Assembly: GCF_905212195.1 (NCBI RefSeq)
Contig: NZ_CAJMDQ010000003.1
Span: 1 to 57,438, forward strand
DNA length: 57,438 bases
Origin: an uncultured Anaerotignum sp.
GTDB lineage: Bacteria; Bacillota; Clostridia; Lachnospirales; Anaerotignaceae
Reading direction: 5' to 3'
Both the position numbers and the translations under genes were made by a program. Positions 35,063-43,718 of the stretch are shown here, piece after piece. The notes beneath the pieces were generated by a model that did not search any database, was not told where the DNA came from, and saw only the letters and a list, made by a program, of their open reading frames with translations. Positions within the stretch are counted from its first letter, which is position 1. Each line of letters opens with the position of its first letter.

Positions 35063-35885
35063 CAGTTATAATTATGCCTTTCTGGATGAAGGCTCTAAAC
35101 GGGAAATTCGCCGTTCTATATTAAAAGCTGTTGCCATTCCCGGTTATCAGGTGCCCTTTGCTTCCCGGGAACTGCCCATCGGCAGAGGTTGGGGTACCGG
35201 CGGTATTCAGCTGACATTATCACTCATTGGCCCTGATGACACCCTGAAAGTTATCGACCAGGGCAGTGACGAAAGTGTTAACGCGGTAAATATCAAAAAA
35301 TTTGTGAAGATGTGCACCAACGTGCCTTGTACCACTCGGACACAGGATGCCACCATTGTGCAGACACGTCATCGTGTGCCGGAAGTGCCCATGCGCAATG
35401 ACCAGATTCTGGTGTTGCAGGTGCCCATTCCCGAACCACTGCGTATTGTAGAACCCAAAGAAGAAGTAACAAAACGGATGCATGCGGAACTGGACTATGC
35501 GCCCATCTGGCTTCAGTTGTACGAAAGTCTGGTGAAATACGGTAAAGTTACCATCAGTACAGAATATCCATGTATGGTGGAAGACCGCTACATCATGAAT
35601 CCCAGCCCTATTCCCAAATTCGACAATCCCAAACTCCATGAAGCAGAGTGCTTGTATCTGTTTGGGGCAGGACGTGAAAAGAAAATCTATGCCATTCCAC
35701 CTCATACCAAAGTGGTTTCTCTGGCATTTGACGATGTGCCCTTTGAAAAAGAAAATTTCAAAGGCAAAAAATGCCGTCTGTGCGGTAGTACAGACACCTA
35801 TCTGGACGAAATTTATGACGCTGTGACGGGGGAAAGATATTATCAGTGCTCCGACACATCTTATTGTAAGGAGGTACGAGGATAA
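35055..35885 (+). CDS. phnJ: C-P lyase catalytic radical-SAM subunit PhnJ
   Basis: Enzyme that breaks the C-P bond of 5-phosphoribosyl 1-phosphonate, giving the hydrocarbon and 5-phosphoribosyl 1,2-cyclic phosphate. The cysteine pattern C-x2-C-x21-C-x5-C is intact (C240, C243, C265, C271), so the [4Fe-4S] ligands and the radical Cys are present. The N-terminus has YNYAFLDEGSKREIRRSILK. Length 276 aa. It overlaps phnI by 8 bases and its stop overlaps phnK (TAATG). This is the clearest evidence for a working C-P lyase. Confidence 0.95.
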   Translation: MIDSYNYAFLDEGSKREIRRSILKAVAIPGYQVPFASRELPIGRGWGTGGIQLTLSLIGPDDTLKVIDQGSDESVNAVNIKKFVKMCTNVPCTTRTQDATIVQTRHRVPEVPMRNDQILVLQVPIPEPLRIVEPKEEVTKRMHAELDYAPIWLQLYESLVKYGKVTISTEYPCMVEDRYIMNPSPIPKFDNPKLHEAECLYLFGAGREKKIYAIPPHTKVVSLAFDDVPFEKENFKGKKCRLCGSTDTYLDEIYDAVTGERYYQCSDTSYCKEVRG

Positions 35886-36712
35886 TGGCAGAAACACCCG
35901 TTTTGCAGGTGGAACACCTGACTATGCGCTATGGCGAAGGCTGCCCTCACTGCAAAGATCATCTGGAAAAAAACCGCTGCACCGTTTGCGGCACTGTTTG
36001 GGCAGCAAATGATATTTCTCTGGAAGTTTATCCCGGGGAAGTGCTGGGTATCGTTGGGGAAAGTGGCTCCGGCAAATCTACATTGATGCAGAGCCTGTAT
36101 TTTGACCTGATTCCCACAGAAGGTAAGGCATATTTGCAGAATTATGGCGAAGGCAAAAAGAATATCTGGGACGCAAGTCCTTTGGAAAAAAGAAAAATCC
36201 GCAACAACATCATGGGGATGGTGTACCAGAATCCTGTTAGAGGGTTGCGGATGGACTATTCCGCCGCATCCAATATTGCGGAAAAAATCATCGCTGCCGG
36301 CAGCAGAAACGCAGGGCAAATGACAGCCAGAGCGGAAGAACTGCTGGAAGCAGTGGAAATCCTGACTTCTCGTATGAAGGAAGCGCCGAAAAACTTCTCC
36401 GGCGGCATGCAGCAGCGCGTGCAGATTTCCAAAGCATTGGCAAACAATCCTTCTCTGCTCCTGCTGGACGAAGTTACCACAGGTCTGGACTTGTCCGTAC
36501 AGGCCCGCGTACTGGATTTGATTCGTAAGATCAAAGCGAAATATGGCATTTCCATTTTGCTGGTTTCCCATGACCTGGCGGTTATCCGTATGCTGGCAGA
36601 CCGCACCATCGTTATGCTGGATGGAAAAATTATTGAAAGCGGACTGACAGACCAGATTCTGGAAGACCCTCAGCATGCTTATACACAGCAGCTGGTTCAC
36701 TCATTGTTGTAA
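35885..36712 (+). CDS. phnK: C-P lyase ABC-type ATPase PhnK with a CxxC insertion
   Basis: ABC-type ATPase that binds the C-P lyase core at PhnJ. It has Walker A GESGSGKST (about 59), signature FSGGMQQRVQISKA (about 174) and Walker B LLLLDEVTTGLD. An N-terminal insertion contains two CxxC pairs (C20/C23 and C32/C35) before WAANDISLEVYPGEVLG; this would suit a Zn or Fe-S site and is absent from E. coli PhnK as I recall it. Length 275 aa. It starts within the phnJ stop codon. Confidence 0.93.
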   Translation: MAETPVLQVEHLTMRYGEGCPHCKDHLEKNRCTVCGTVWAANDISLEVYPGEVLGIVGESGSGKSTLMQSLYFDLIPTEGKAYLQNYGEGKKNIWDASPLEKRKIRNNIMGMVYQNPVRGLRMDYSAASNIAEKIIAAGSRNAGQMTARAEELLEAVEILTSRMKEAPKNFSGGMQQRVQISKALANNPSLLLLDEVTTGLDLSVQARVLDLIRKIKAKYGISILLVSHDLAVIRMLADRTIVMLDGKIIESGLTDQILEDPQHAYTQQLVHSLL

Positions 36713-36728
36713 GGAGGTAACAAACATC

Positions 36729-37898
36729 GTGATTGCAATTAAAAACGGCCGCATTGTGCTGGAAGATTCCATTTTGGAAGGAAAGGTACTGCTCATCGAA
36801 GGAGACCGCATTTTGGGTTTTTCTGATGAAGTGCCTGAGGCAGAACGTGTCATTGATGCCCATGGGCGTTATGTGACACCCGGCTTTATCGATATCCATT
36901 CTGATAAGATTGAACAGTTTATTTTGCCCAGACCTACGGCAAAATTTGATTTTGAATTGGCGTTGAAAGAATGCGAAAGGGAACTGCTTCACTTGGGTAT
37001 TACTACCATTTATCATTCCCTTTCTTTATATAAAGATGAAATGTTTGGCAAATCTCCTCTGCGCACACAGGAAAATGTGCGGAAGATTGCCGACCTCATT
37101 CGCGATATTCATGAAAGAAATCACCTCATCCACCATCGTTTCCATCTGCGTTTGGAAATCGATAACATAGGCGCTTATGGCATTGCCAGAGAGATGATCG
37201 AAAAGAAAATGATCGACGAGATTTCCTTTATGGATCATTCTCCCGGACAGGGACAGTACCGCAATCTGGATTTGTACTACAAAGTGCTGGAAAAATACCA
37301 GAACCGGGAAATCAAGGAAGAAGAATTTGCGGAACTGCTGGAAAAACAGAACCACAAAGACGTGCTTTCCTTTGGACAGATGAAAGAACTTTGTGAGCTG
37401 GCACATGCCAATGGCATTGCAGTGGCATCCCATGACGATGATACAAAAGAAAAATTGCAGATCAATGAAAAAATTGGCGTAGATATCAGCGAATTCCCTA
37501 TCAATATTGAAACAGCCAAAGAAGCCCGTCAGCTGGGATTTTATACCGTTGTGGGTGCGCCTAATATCCTGCTGGGTGGCAGCCATTCCGGCAATATGTC
37601 TGCAGCAGAAGCCATTGAGGCAGGATGTGCCGATGTCCTTTGCTCCGATTATTATCCGCCGGCAATCCTCCATGGGGTGTTTAAGATGCATGAAAAAGCG
37701 GGTATTGACCTGCCTCAGATGATTCAGAAAGCAACACTGAATCCTGCAAAGGCAGTGGGATTGGCAGAGGATTATGGTTCTATCGCTCCCGGAAAAAAAG
37801 CGGATTTGCTCATCATTGATATTTTGGACGGCTATCCCGTCATCACCCATGTGCTGGTAGATGGACGTACCACATCTCGGGTGGAATACAGGAGGTAA
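36729..37898 (+). CDS. phnM: PhnM, alpha-D-ribose 1-methylphosphonate 5-triphosphate diphosphatase
   Basis: Amidohydrolase-fold enzyme that removes pyrophosphate from the ribose-triphosphonate intermediate before PhnJ acts. Metal-site motifs are TPGFIDIHSDKIEQF (about 55), MDHSPGQGQY (about 167) and VASHDDD (about 237). Length 389 aa. The start is a GTG at 36729, 11 nt after GGAGG; no closer ATG is in frame and the homologous region begins here. It is followed two bases later by phnL. Confidence 0.93.
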   Translation: MIAIKNGRIVLEDSILEGKVLLIEGDRILGFSDEVPEAERVIDAHGRYVTPGFIDIHSDKIEQFILPRPTAKFDFELALKECERELLHLGITTIYHSLSLYKDEMFGKSPLRTQENVRKIADLIRDIHERNHLIHHRFHLRLEIDNIGAYGIAREMIEKKMIDEISFMDHSPGQGQYRNLDLYYKVLEKYQNREIKEEEFAELLEKQNHKDVLSFGQMKELCELAHANGIAVASHDDDTKEKLQINEKIGVDISEFPINIETAKEARQLGFYTVVGAPNILLGGSHSGNMSAAEAIEAGCADVLCSDYYPPAILHGVFKMHEKAGIDLPQMIQKATLNPAKAVGLAEDYGSIAPGKKADLLIIDILDGYPVITHVLVDGRTTSRVEYRR

Positions 37899-37900
37899 TT

Positions 37901-38593
37901 ATGGAAATTCTGAAAATCGAAAATCTGGCAAAGAATTTTTATCTGCATAACGCAAAGAAAGAAATCCATTCCTGTCAGAATATTAACTTTACTTTGGAAC
38001 AGGGACAGTTCATCGGTATTGTAGGTCTGTCCGGTGCCGGAAAATCTACCATATTAAAATGCATCCATCGTACATATCTGGCATCCACCGGCAAAATCAC
38101 TTATCAGAGTGAAGCCTTTGGGGAAGTGGAACTGACCACAGCGCCAGAAAGACAGATTTTGTTCCTGAGGAAAAATGAGATTGGTTATGTTTCCCAGTTC
38201 CTGAATGTGATGCCCCGTACCACAGCCAGAGAACATGTCATGAACGCACTGCTGGAAAGAGGTGTGGATGCGGCGGAAGCAAAAGAAAAAGCAGAAGCCA
38301 TGCTGCGGTATTTCCGTCTGCCGGAACCTCTGTGGGATTTGTATCCCAATACATTCTCCGGCGGGGAGCGCCTGCGTCTGAACCTTGCCCATACCATGGT
38401 AAAACAGCCCAGACTGATGCTGCTGGACGAACCCACAGCGTCTTTGGATAACAAAACAAAGATTCTGGTAAAAGATATGCTTATGCAGCTGAAAGAGAAA
38501 GGCACCAGCATGATTGGTATTTTCCATGACCTGGAATTTATGGATGGATTGTGTGATAAGGTATTCAATATTTCGGAGGGGACGTTCCAATGA
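37901..38593 (+). CDS. phnL: C-P lyase ABC-type ATPase PhnL
   Basis: Second ABC-type ATPase of the C-P lyase system, 230 aa, needed with PhnI, G and H. It has Walker A GLSGAGKST (about 47), a variant signature FSGGERLRLNLAH (about 152) and Walker B LMLLDEPTASLD. A ribosome site CAGGAGG lies within the phnM tail. Placing phnM before phnL reverses the E. coli order (phnK-L-M). Confidence 0.93.
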   Translation: MEILKIENLAKNFYLHNAKKEIHSCQNINFTLEQGQFIGIVGLSGAGKSTILKCIHRTYLASTGKITYQSEAFGEVELTTAPERQILFLRKNEIGYVSQFLNVMPRTTAREHVMNALLERGVDAAEAKEKAEAMLRYFRLPEPLWDLYPNTFSGGERLRLNLAHTMVKQPRLMLLDEPTASLDNKTKILVKDMLMQLKEKGTSMIGIFHDLEFMDGLCDKVFNISEGTFQ

Positions 38594-39390
38594 TGAAAGC
38601 AGATTTACATATGCATTCCCGTGTTTCTGACGGAAGTTATACCATTGCAGAACTGGCGGAGTTGGCAGCGAAAAAGGGGTTGGATGTCATTGCGGTGACA
38701 GACCACGATACCCTTTCTCATGCATCACAGATTCCTGAGGGACTGCCTGTGAAAGTGATTCCGGGCATTGAGATTTCTGCCTATGACTATACAGTGGATA
38801 AACGGGTGCATGTTCTGGGATATGGCATTCAGGATATGGAATTGGTAGAGGATTTTGTGCATCCGCTTTTGAAAGCCAGACATGAAAATTCCATGAAGCA
38901 GATTGCCGTTTTGCAGGAGCATGGTTATCATGTGGATTTGGATAAAATCCATCGTGCAGATGGCAAATATATTTATAAACAGCATATCATGGAATATTTG
39001 GTGCAGACAGGACAGGCACCGGATATGTTCGGTGAATTTTATCAGCGTGTATTCAAAAACAATGGTATCTGCCATTTTGATATTAAGTATCTGGACCCTT
39101 ACGAAGCTGTTCGGGTCATTACGGCGGCAGGGGGAAAGGCAGTTCTTGCCCACAGCGGCCAGCAGCGGAATTTCTGCCTGATTCCAAAACTGGTGGAAGC
39201 AGGTTTGAAAGGTCTGGAACTGAACCATCCCGCCAATAACGCAGAGGCCCGTGAAAAGATTCGCAGATATGCGGATGAGTACGGTCTGTTTTTGACAGGC
39301 GGCAGTGATTTTCATGGAGAATATGAAAAAGCAGCGCCGGATTTGGGAATCTATCTGGCGGAAGAAAGTGGGGTAGAGGCTTTGTGCTGA
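38590..39390 (+). CDS. phnPP: PHP-domain phosphodiesterase, PhnPP type
   Basis: PHP-superfamily metal phosphoesterase, 266 aa, with ligands in DLHMHSRVSDG (H6, H8), VTDHDTLSHA (about 36), IPGIEISAYD (about 58) and a C-terminal TGGSDFHGE. A PHP protein next to C-P lyase genes in Eggerthella lenta (PhnPP) hydrolyses both ester bonds of 5-phosphoribosyl 1,2-cyclic phosphate, giving ribose 5-phosphate and phosphate. The same job is likely here because no phnP or phnN is present. The start overlaps the phnL stop. Confidence 0.82.
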   Translation: MMKADLHMHSRVSDGSYTIAELAELAAKKGLDVIAVTDHDTLSHASQIPEGLPVKVIPGIEISAYDYTVDKRVHVLGYGIQDMELVEDFVHPLLKARHENSMKQIAVLQEHGYHVDLDKIHRADGKYIYKQHIMEYLVQTGQAPDMFGEFYQRVFKNNGICHFDIKYLDPYEAVRVITAAGGKAVLAHSGQQRNFCLIPKLVEAGLKGLELNHPANNAEAREKIRRYADEYGLFLTGGSDFHGEYEKAAPDLGIYLAEESGVEALC

Positions 39391-39998
39391 AAGAATATGA
39401 CAATATAGAAGATGACGTGGTTCTCATTGATACCGAGTTGGGACGTTACACACAGGTGCAGGCCCACAGTGAACTGGAAGATGTGACCTTTGGGGATTAT
39501 ACCTATTGTGCGGGATATAACCAGATTTTTGCGGCAGATATTGGGAAATTCTGCTCCATCGCAAGTTTTGTGCGCATCAATCCCGGCAATCATCCTACCT
39601 ATACCCGTCCAGCACAGCATCATTTTACTTATCGCCGGAAACAGTTTGGCTTCGGAGAAGATGACGCGGCATTTTTCGCATGGCGGAAGGAATCCCGTGT
39701 ACACATCGGCAATGATGTGTGGTTGGGACATGACGTAACAGTCATGCCGGGGGTGACCATCGGCAATGGCGCGGTGGTTGGAAGCGGTGCCGTTGTGACC
39801 CACGATGTACCGCCGTATACTGTAGTAGCAGGTGTGCCTGCAAAGAAAATCCGTATGCGCTTTTCCGATGATATTATCGCCGCATTGGAACGGATTCGCT
39901 GGTGGGATTGGTCTCATGAGGAAATCAAAGAGCGTATGGCGGATTTTGAGGACTTGGAAACATTCATCAGAAAATATGATGTTTTTGATGAAAAATAA
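39384..39998 (+). CDS. Hexapeptide-repeat acyltransferase of the phosphonate operon
   Basis: Left-handed beta-helix (xenobiotic acetyltransferase/CatB-like) protein, 204 aa. Hexapeptide turns are visible from TFGDYTYCAGY to RVHIGNDVWLGHDVTVM and AVVGSGAVVTHDVPPYTVV, with the catalytic His region NPGNHPTY near 70. It matches the 'phosphonate metabolism, transferase hexapeptide repeat' family often linked with C-P lyase genes. It might acetylate aminoalkylphosphonates, as PhnO does with an unrelated fold, but this is not shown. It starts GTG at 39384, overlapping the previous stop. Last gene of the operon. Confidence 0.82.
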   Translation: MLKEYDNIEDDVVLIDTELGRYTQVQAHSELEDVTFGDYTYCAGYNQIFAADIGKFCSIASFVRINPGNHPTYTRPAQHHFTYRRKQFGFGEDDAAFFAWRKESRVHIGNDVWLGHDVTVMPGVTIGNGAVVGSGAVVTHDVPPYTVVAGVPAKKIRMRFSDDIIAALERIRWWDWSHEEIKERMADFEDLETFIRKYDVFDEK

Positions 39999-40030
39999 TC
40001 AGAAATTGGAAAACTACGAAAACAGAGGTT

Positions 40031-40107
40031 CTTTCGGAGCTTCTTCATAAGAAAGCAAAGCAAGCTGAAATCCTTATGCTACAGAGGATTCCGGCTTTCT
40101 TATTTTT
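40031..40107 (+). terminator. Terminator of the phn operon, copy C of the recurrent hairpin element
   Basis: The flank GGAGCTTCTTCATAAGAAAG leads into an imperfect hairpin (AAGCTGAAATCCT with AGGATTCCGGCTT) and a T-rich end. Confidence 0.75.
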
Positions 40108-40251
40108 TACAGGATTTCTTAGCCGTGTTTTCTTTTGAATATCTGCTGTAATTTCCATTGAGAAATCAAGAGAAGGGGAAATAAAAATTATTGAAATGGG
40201 AAATTTCTTTTATGGTTTTCTTTTTTATGGGCAAAAGGAAGGCGGCAATGG

Positions 40252-40280
40252 TGGACAGAATGGCAAAAGAATGGTACCAT
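40252..40280 (+). promoter_or_regulatory. Promoter of pepD
   Basis: TGGACA (40252-40257) and TACCAT (40275-40280) are 17 bp apart, with TGG immediately before the -10. Confidence 0.6.
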
Positions 40281-40322
40281 AAAGGAGTTGTTTGACAAAG
40301 AAAAAAGAAGGAGGCACAAACA

Positions 40323-41777
40323 ATGGGCGTTTTAGATGCTTTGGGAACAGACAAAGTATTTTATTATTTTGAGGAAATCACAAAAATCCCTCACGGCAGC
40401 GGCAACGAAGCTGCACTGGCGCAGTATATCGTAGACTTTGCCAAAGAAAGAGGACTGGAATGCCGCAGAGATGCAGCGGATAACGTAGTAGTGAAAAAAG
40501 CTGCAACACCTGGCTATGAACAGGCTCCCGGCGTAATTTTCCAGGGACATATCGACATGGTATGTGAAAAACTGGGCAGTGTGGAACACGATTTCACAAA
40601 AGACCCTCTGCAGCTGGAAATCGACGGTGATATGATTCGTGCAAAAGGCACAACTCTGGGCGCAGATAATGGTATTGCTGTTGCATTCATGCTGGCAGTA
40701 CTGGACAGCACAACTCTGGAACATCCCTTTGTGGAAGCTGTGTTCACCACAAACGAAGAAACAGGTATGGACGGCGCAAAAGCACTGGATGTTTCTGACC
40801 TGAAGGGGACTTATTTCATCAATATGGACTCTGAAGAAGAAGGCGAATTTCTGGTAAGCTGCTGCGGCGGCAGAAGAGTACAGGTAACACTGCCTGTGGA
40901 AAAAGAAGCTGTGAAAGCTGGCGAAGAAGCTTATGTGCTGCGGATCAGAGGTCTGAAAGGCGGACATTCCGGCAGCGACATCAATCTGCAGCGTGCAAGC
41001 GCAAACAAACTTATGGGCAGACTGCTGGATGAACTGCAGAGCAAAGTGGCATATTCTCTGGTGCGCGTAGAAGGCGGCAAAATGGACAATGCTATCTGTA
41101 GAGAAGCAGACGCTGTTCTGACCATGACAGCAGATGCTGCAAAAGAAGCAGAAAAAATCGTTGCGGAAATGGAAAAAGTACTGAAACAGGAATATCACCG
41201 CACCGAAACGGATATGATGATCACATGGGAAAAAGCAAATGAAGCAGTGACAGAAGTGATGACAGAAGGAACAAAGAGCCATGTTATCTCCATCCTGCTG
41301 CTGATTCCTTTTGGTGTAGAAACCATGAGCATGGACATAGAAGGTCTGGTAGAAAGCTCCAGCAACATCGGTGTTGTATGCACAGATGAAAAAGGCGTTC
41401 ACTTCGACAGTGCTGTCCGCAGTGCGGTTGCATCCAGAAAAGAAGTGATCTGCAGAAAGATTGAAGCCATTGCACAGCTGTGCGGCGCTTCCGTAGAAAG
41501 CAGCAACGACTATCCCGGCTGGGTATACAGCGATGATTCCAAACTGCTGGTACTGCTGCAGGATGCTTATCGCAAAGCAACAGGCAGAGAACCCAAACTG
41601 ACAGCTATCCACGCTGGTGTAGAATGTGGTCTGTTTGCAGAAAAAATGCCTTGGCTGGATATGGTATCTTTGGGACCTAACATGTTTGACGTACACACAC
41701 CGGAAGAACGTCTTTCCATTTCTTCCACTGTACGTACATGGGATTTCCTGAAAGAAGCACTGAAACAGATGAAATAA
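40323..41777 (+). CDS. pepD: Aminoacyl-histidine dipeptidase (PepD, M20C family)
   Basis: Cytoplasmic di-zinc dipeptidase of broad Xaa-His specificity, 484 aa. Metal and catalytic motifs are FQGHIDMVCEK (about 78), GADNGIA (about 117), TTNEETGMDGA with the catalytic Glu (about 144), INMDSEEEG (about 169) and a C-terminal IHAGVECG. The N-terminal FEEITKIPHGSGNE is typical of PepD. A strong GGAGG precedes the ATG. The next gene begins 29 nt later, so co-transcription is possible. Confidence 0.93.
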   Translation: MGVLDALGTDKVFYYFEEITKIPHGSGNEAALAQYIVDFAKERGLECRRDAADNVVVKKAATPGYEQAPGVIFQGHIDMVCEKLGSVEHDFTKDPLQLEIDGDMIRAKGTTLGADNGIAVAFMLAVLDSTTLEHPFVEAVFTTNEETGMDGAKALDVSDLKGTYFINMDSEEEGEFLVSCCGGRRVQVTLPVEKEAVKAGEEAYVLRIRGLKGGHSGSDINLQRASANKLMGRLLDELQSKVAYSLVRVEGGKMDNAICREADAVLTMTADAAKEAEKIVAEMEKVLKQEYHRTETDMMITWEKANEAVTEVMTEGTKSHVISILLLIPFGVETMSMDIEGLVESSSNIGVVCTDEKGVHFDSAVRSAVASRKEVICRKIEAIAQLCGASVESSNDYPGWVYSDDSKLLVLLQDAYRKATGREPKLTAIHAGVECGLFAEKMPWLDMVSLGPNMFDVHTPEERLSISSTVRTWDFLKEALKQMK

Positions 41778-41806
41778 AAAATGAAGACGGAAAGGGAGAA
41801 TGACAA

Positions 41807-42964
41807 TTGCGTCTGCCATGGAACAGAAAATATCTGGAAATCGGATTTCATGTGATTCTGACAGCAGGTGTTTTGGTACTGCTGGGAGCGGTTGTCTTTC
41901 ATCTTTCCGCTGCGAAAAATGTCATATTAGAAACGGCGAGGCATGTCCTCGCCGTTTTTGCGCCTTTTTTCTGGTCTGTAGGCATTGCGGTGGTGTTGGA
42001 ACCATTGGTGGCATTCTGGCAAAGATTTTATGAAAAACGTCTGACGGCAAAACAAAAGGCCTGCGTGAAAAATCGGCGTGTGGGGACGGGTATCACCTAT
42101 CTTCTGGTATTTGGTGTGATTGCTTTGTTGATTTGCGGTGTTGTGCGCGGTCTGGGTACGGCGGACTTGGAAAGCCTGGCACAGCAGGCAGGGGATTTTA
42201 CCCGGCAAGCAGGGGATTGGCTGGTACTGCTTCAACTGAAGCTGGCGGAATACGGTTTGCTCCAAAACGCGGAAGGGATTCTTACAACAGCAGTTACGGA
42301 AGTCAGCGCTGCCATTGAGAACGGCGTGCTCCGTGCGGCAGGGGCATTGCCGGCGGCAGGCGGACAGATTCTGAACGCAGCCATTGGTTTTGCGGCAGCA
42401 TTTTATTTTCTGTCGGAAAAAGAAAATGTCCAGTTTTTTCTGGGACAGGTAGGCAATGTGTTTTTGGGACAGGGCAGAACAGGAAAAATCGCTGTATTTT
42501 TTACAGAGGTCTATGAAGTAGTCATGGGGTATTTGTGCGGACAATTGGTGGATGCGGCTATTATGGGAGCCCTTTTTGCCGGAACCTTCTGGATTATCGG
42601 GATTCCCTATGGTGTGGTCATTGGCATATTTTCTGGTTTTTCCAACCTCATTCCTTATTTCGGTGCGGCGGTGGCGTTTTTGCTTGCCGTATTGTCGGGA
42701 TTATTCAGTTCAGAACCCATGCGGGCAGTCTATGCTGCCATTGCCATTTTGCTTTTGCAGCAGTTGGACAGCGCAGTCATTGTGCCCCGAGTGGTGGGAA
42801 GCCGTGTGGAACTGCACCCTGTTCTGGTGCTGTTGTCCTTGGCTGTCTTTGGCGGATTTTTCGGATTTTGGGGATTGTTGTTCGCCGTGCCCCTTGGCGC
42901 ACTGCTGAAAAATTTCTTTTTCCGATTGTACGAACAAAAAGCCATAAAACAAAGGGAAAATTAA
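41807..42964 (+). CDS. AI-2E family transporter
   Basis: Polytopic membrane protein of the AI-2 exporter superfamily (YdbI/YtvI-like), 385 aa, with paired N-terminal spans, a soluble middle and a C-terminal multi-span block containing GIPYGVVIGIFSGFSNLIPYFGA (partly quoted: SGFSNLIPYFG) and QQLDSAVIVPRVVG. Substrates in this family include AI-2, and Na+/H+ for some members, so no substrate is claimed. The start is a TTG at 41807 preceded by AAGGGAGAA; no ATG is available before the first span. Confidence 0.82.
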   Translation: MRLPWNRKYLEIGFHVILTAGVLVLLGAVVFHLSAAKNVILETARHVLAVFAPFFWSVGIAVVLEPLVAFWQRFYEKRLTAKQKACVKNRRVGTGITYLLVFGVIALLICGVVRGLGTADLESLAQQAGDFTRQAGDWLVLLQLKLAEYGLLQNAEGILTTAVTEVSAAIENGVLRAAGALPAAGGQILNAAIGFAAAFYFLSEKENVQFFLGQVGNVFLGQGRTGKIAVFFTEVYEVVMGYLCGQLVDAAIMGALFAGTFWIIGIPYGVVIGIFSGFSNLIPYFGAAVAFLLAVLSGLFSSEPMRAVYAAIAILLLQQLDSAVIVPRVVGSRVELHPVLVLLSLAVFGGFFGFWGLLFAVPLGALLKNFFFRLYEQKAIKQREN

Positions 42965-42984
42965 TTTTTCTGTGCAAAAATCAC

Positions 42985-43013
42985 TTTTCTTTATGATGTG
43001 CCTATGGTACAAT
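42985..43013 (+). promoter_or_regulatory. Promoter of the RseC-like gene
   Basis: TACAAT at 43008-43013 with an extended TGG and a weak upstream -35 region (TTTTCT at about 42985). Confidence 0.5.
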
Positions 43014-43077
43014 ATCTTGAGTCACAAAACAAAATAACCCGTAGATACGGGTTTGGATACAGAAAGGTGGAATAGAT

Positions 43078-43524
43078 ATGAAAGGTTTGGTTACAGAAAC
43101 CAAAGGCAGATTTGTAACAGTTCATATCGTTCGTAAAGAAGCATGCGGTGAATGCCGTGCGTGCCTGAGCGGTATGATGGAAAATGATATGGATATTGAA
43201 GCCCAGAACCTGTGTGAAGCAGAAGTGGGCGACTGGGTAGAACTGGAACTGCAGGACAATGCTTTCATGCATGCGATTTTGATTATGTATGGCATTCCTC
43301 TTGTGGGTCTGGTGCTGGGTCTGGTGCTGGGCTACTTTGTGGTAGCACCTCTTGTGCCCTTCATCAATGAAGGTTTGACATCCTTTATTGTAGGTGCTAT
43401 CTTCACAGCAGTATGCTATCTGTGGATTCACAGCCAGAACCATCGTTGGGAAAGCGGCAAATATCGTCCTCTGGCTACAAAACTGGTGGCAGAAGACGAA
43501 GTGGAAGGCGCTTGTGGTGCCTGA
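43078..43524 (+). CDS. RseC/MucC-family (SoxR-reducing) membrane protein
   Basis: A 148-residue protein. An N-terminal soluble part carries a Cys cluster (CGECRACLSG, about residues 22-31) and an AEVGDWVELEL beta segment; two membrane spans follow (about 62-85 and 98-115). The family includes E. coli RseC, linked to the Rsx SoxR-reducing system, and many single copies in Firmicutes. No rsx/rnf genes are near. The Cys-rich N-terminus suggests a redox role, but function is unknown. Confidence 0.8.
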   Translation: MKGLVTETKGRFVTVHIVRKEACGECRACLSGMMENDMDIEAQNLCEAEVGDWVELELQDNAFMHAILIMYGIPLVGLVLGLVLGYFVVAPLVPFINEGLTSFIVGAIFTAVCYLWIHSQNHRWESGKYRPLATKLVAEDEVEGACGA

Positions 43525-43633
43525 GGCAAATATTTTATAAGAACATAAAAAAGAAGGTATGAAAAGCAACTTCCCCTTAAGGAAAATTGCGACGGTTGCC
43601 TTCAGAAGAAAACATAACCAATATAATCTCAGT

Positions 43634-43700
43634 AAAAAAAGCTGGAATCCTTTGTATGATAAGGATTTCAGCTTTTTTGTTTTCTTATGAAGATGCCTCT
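43634..43700. terminator. Bidirectional terminator, copy D of the recurrent hairpin element
   Basis: The AAAGCTGGAATCC/GGATTTCAGCTTT hairpin (43638-43675) has T runs on both strands. On the minus strand the flank GAGGCATCTTCATAAGAAAA precedes it, as in copies B and C. It ends the yczE unit and probably the RseC unit. Confidence 0.75.
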
Positions 43701-43718
43701 AAAGCATACTTTTTTAAT

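Noticed and set aside
40332..41819. A 495-codon open frame antisense to pepD
   Set aside because: Its composition is typical of a reverse-strand shadow and it lacks a start signal; pepD motifs are unambiguous on the other strand.
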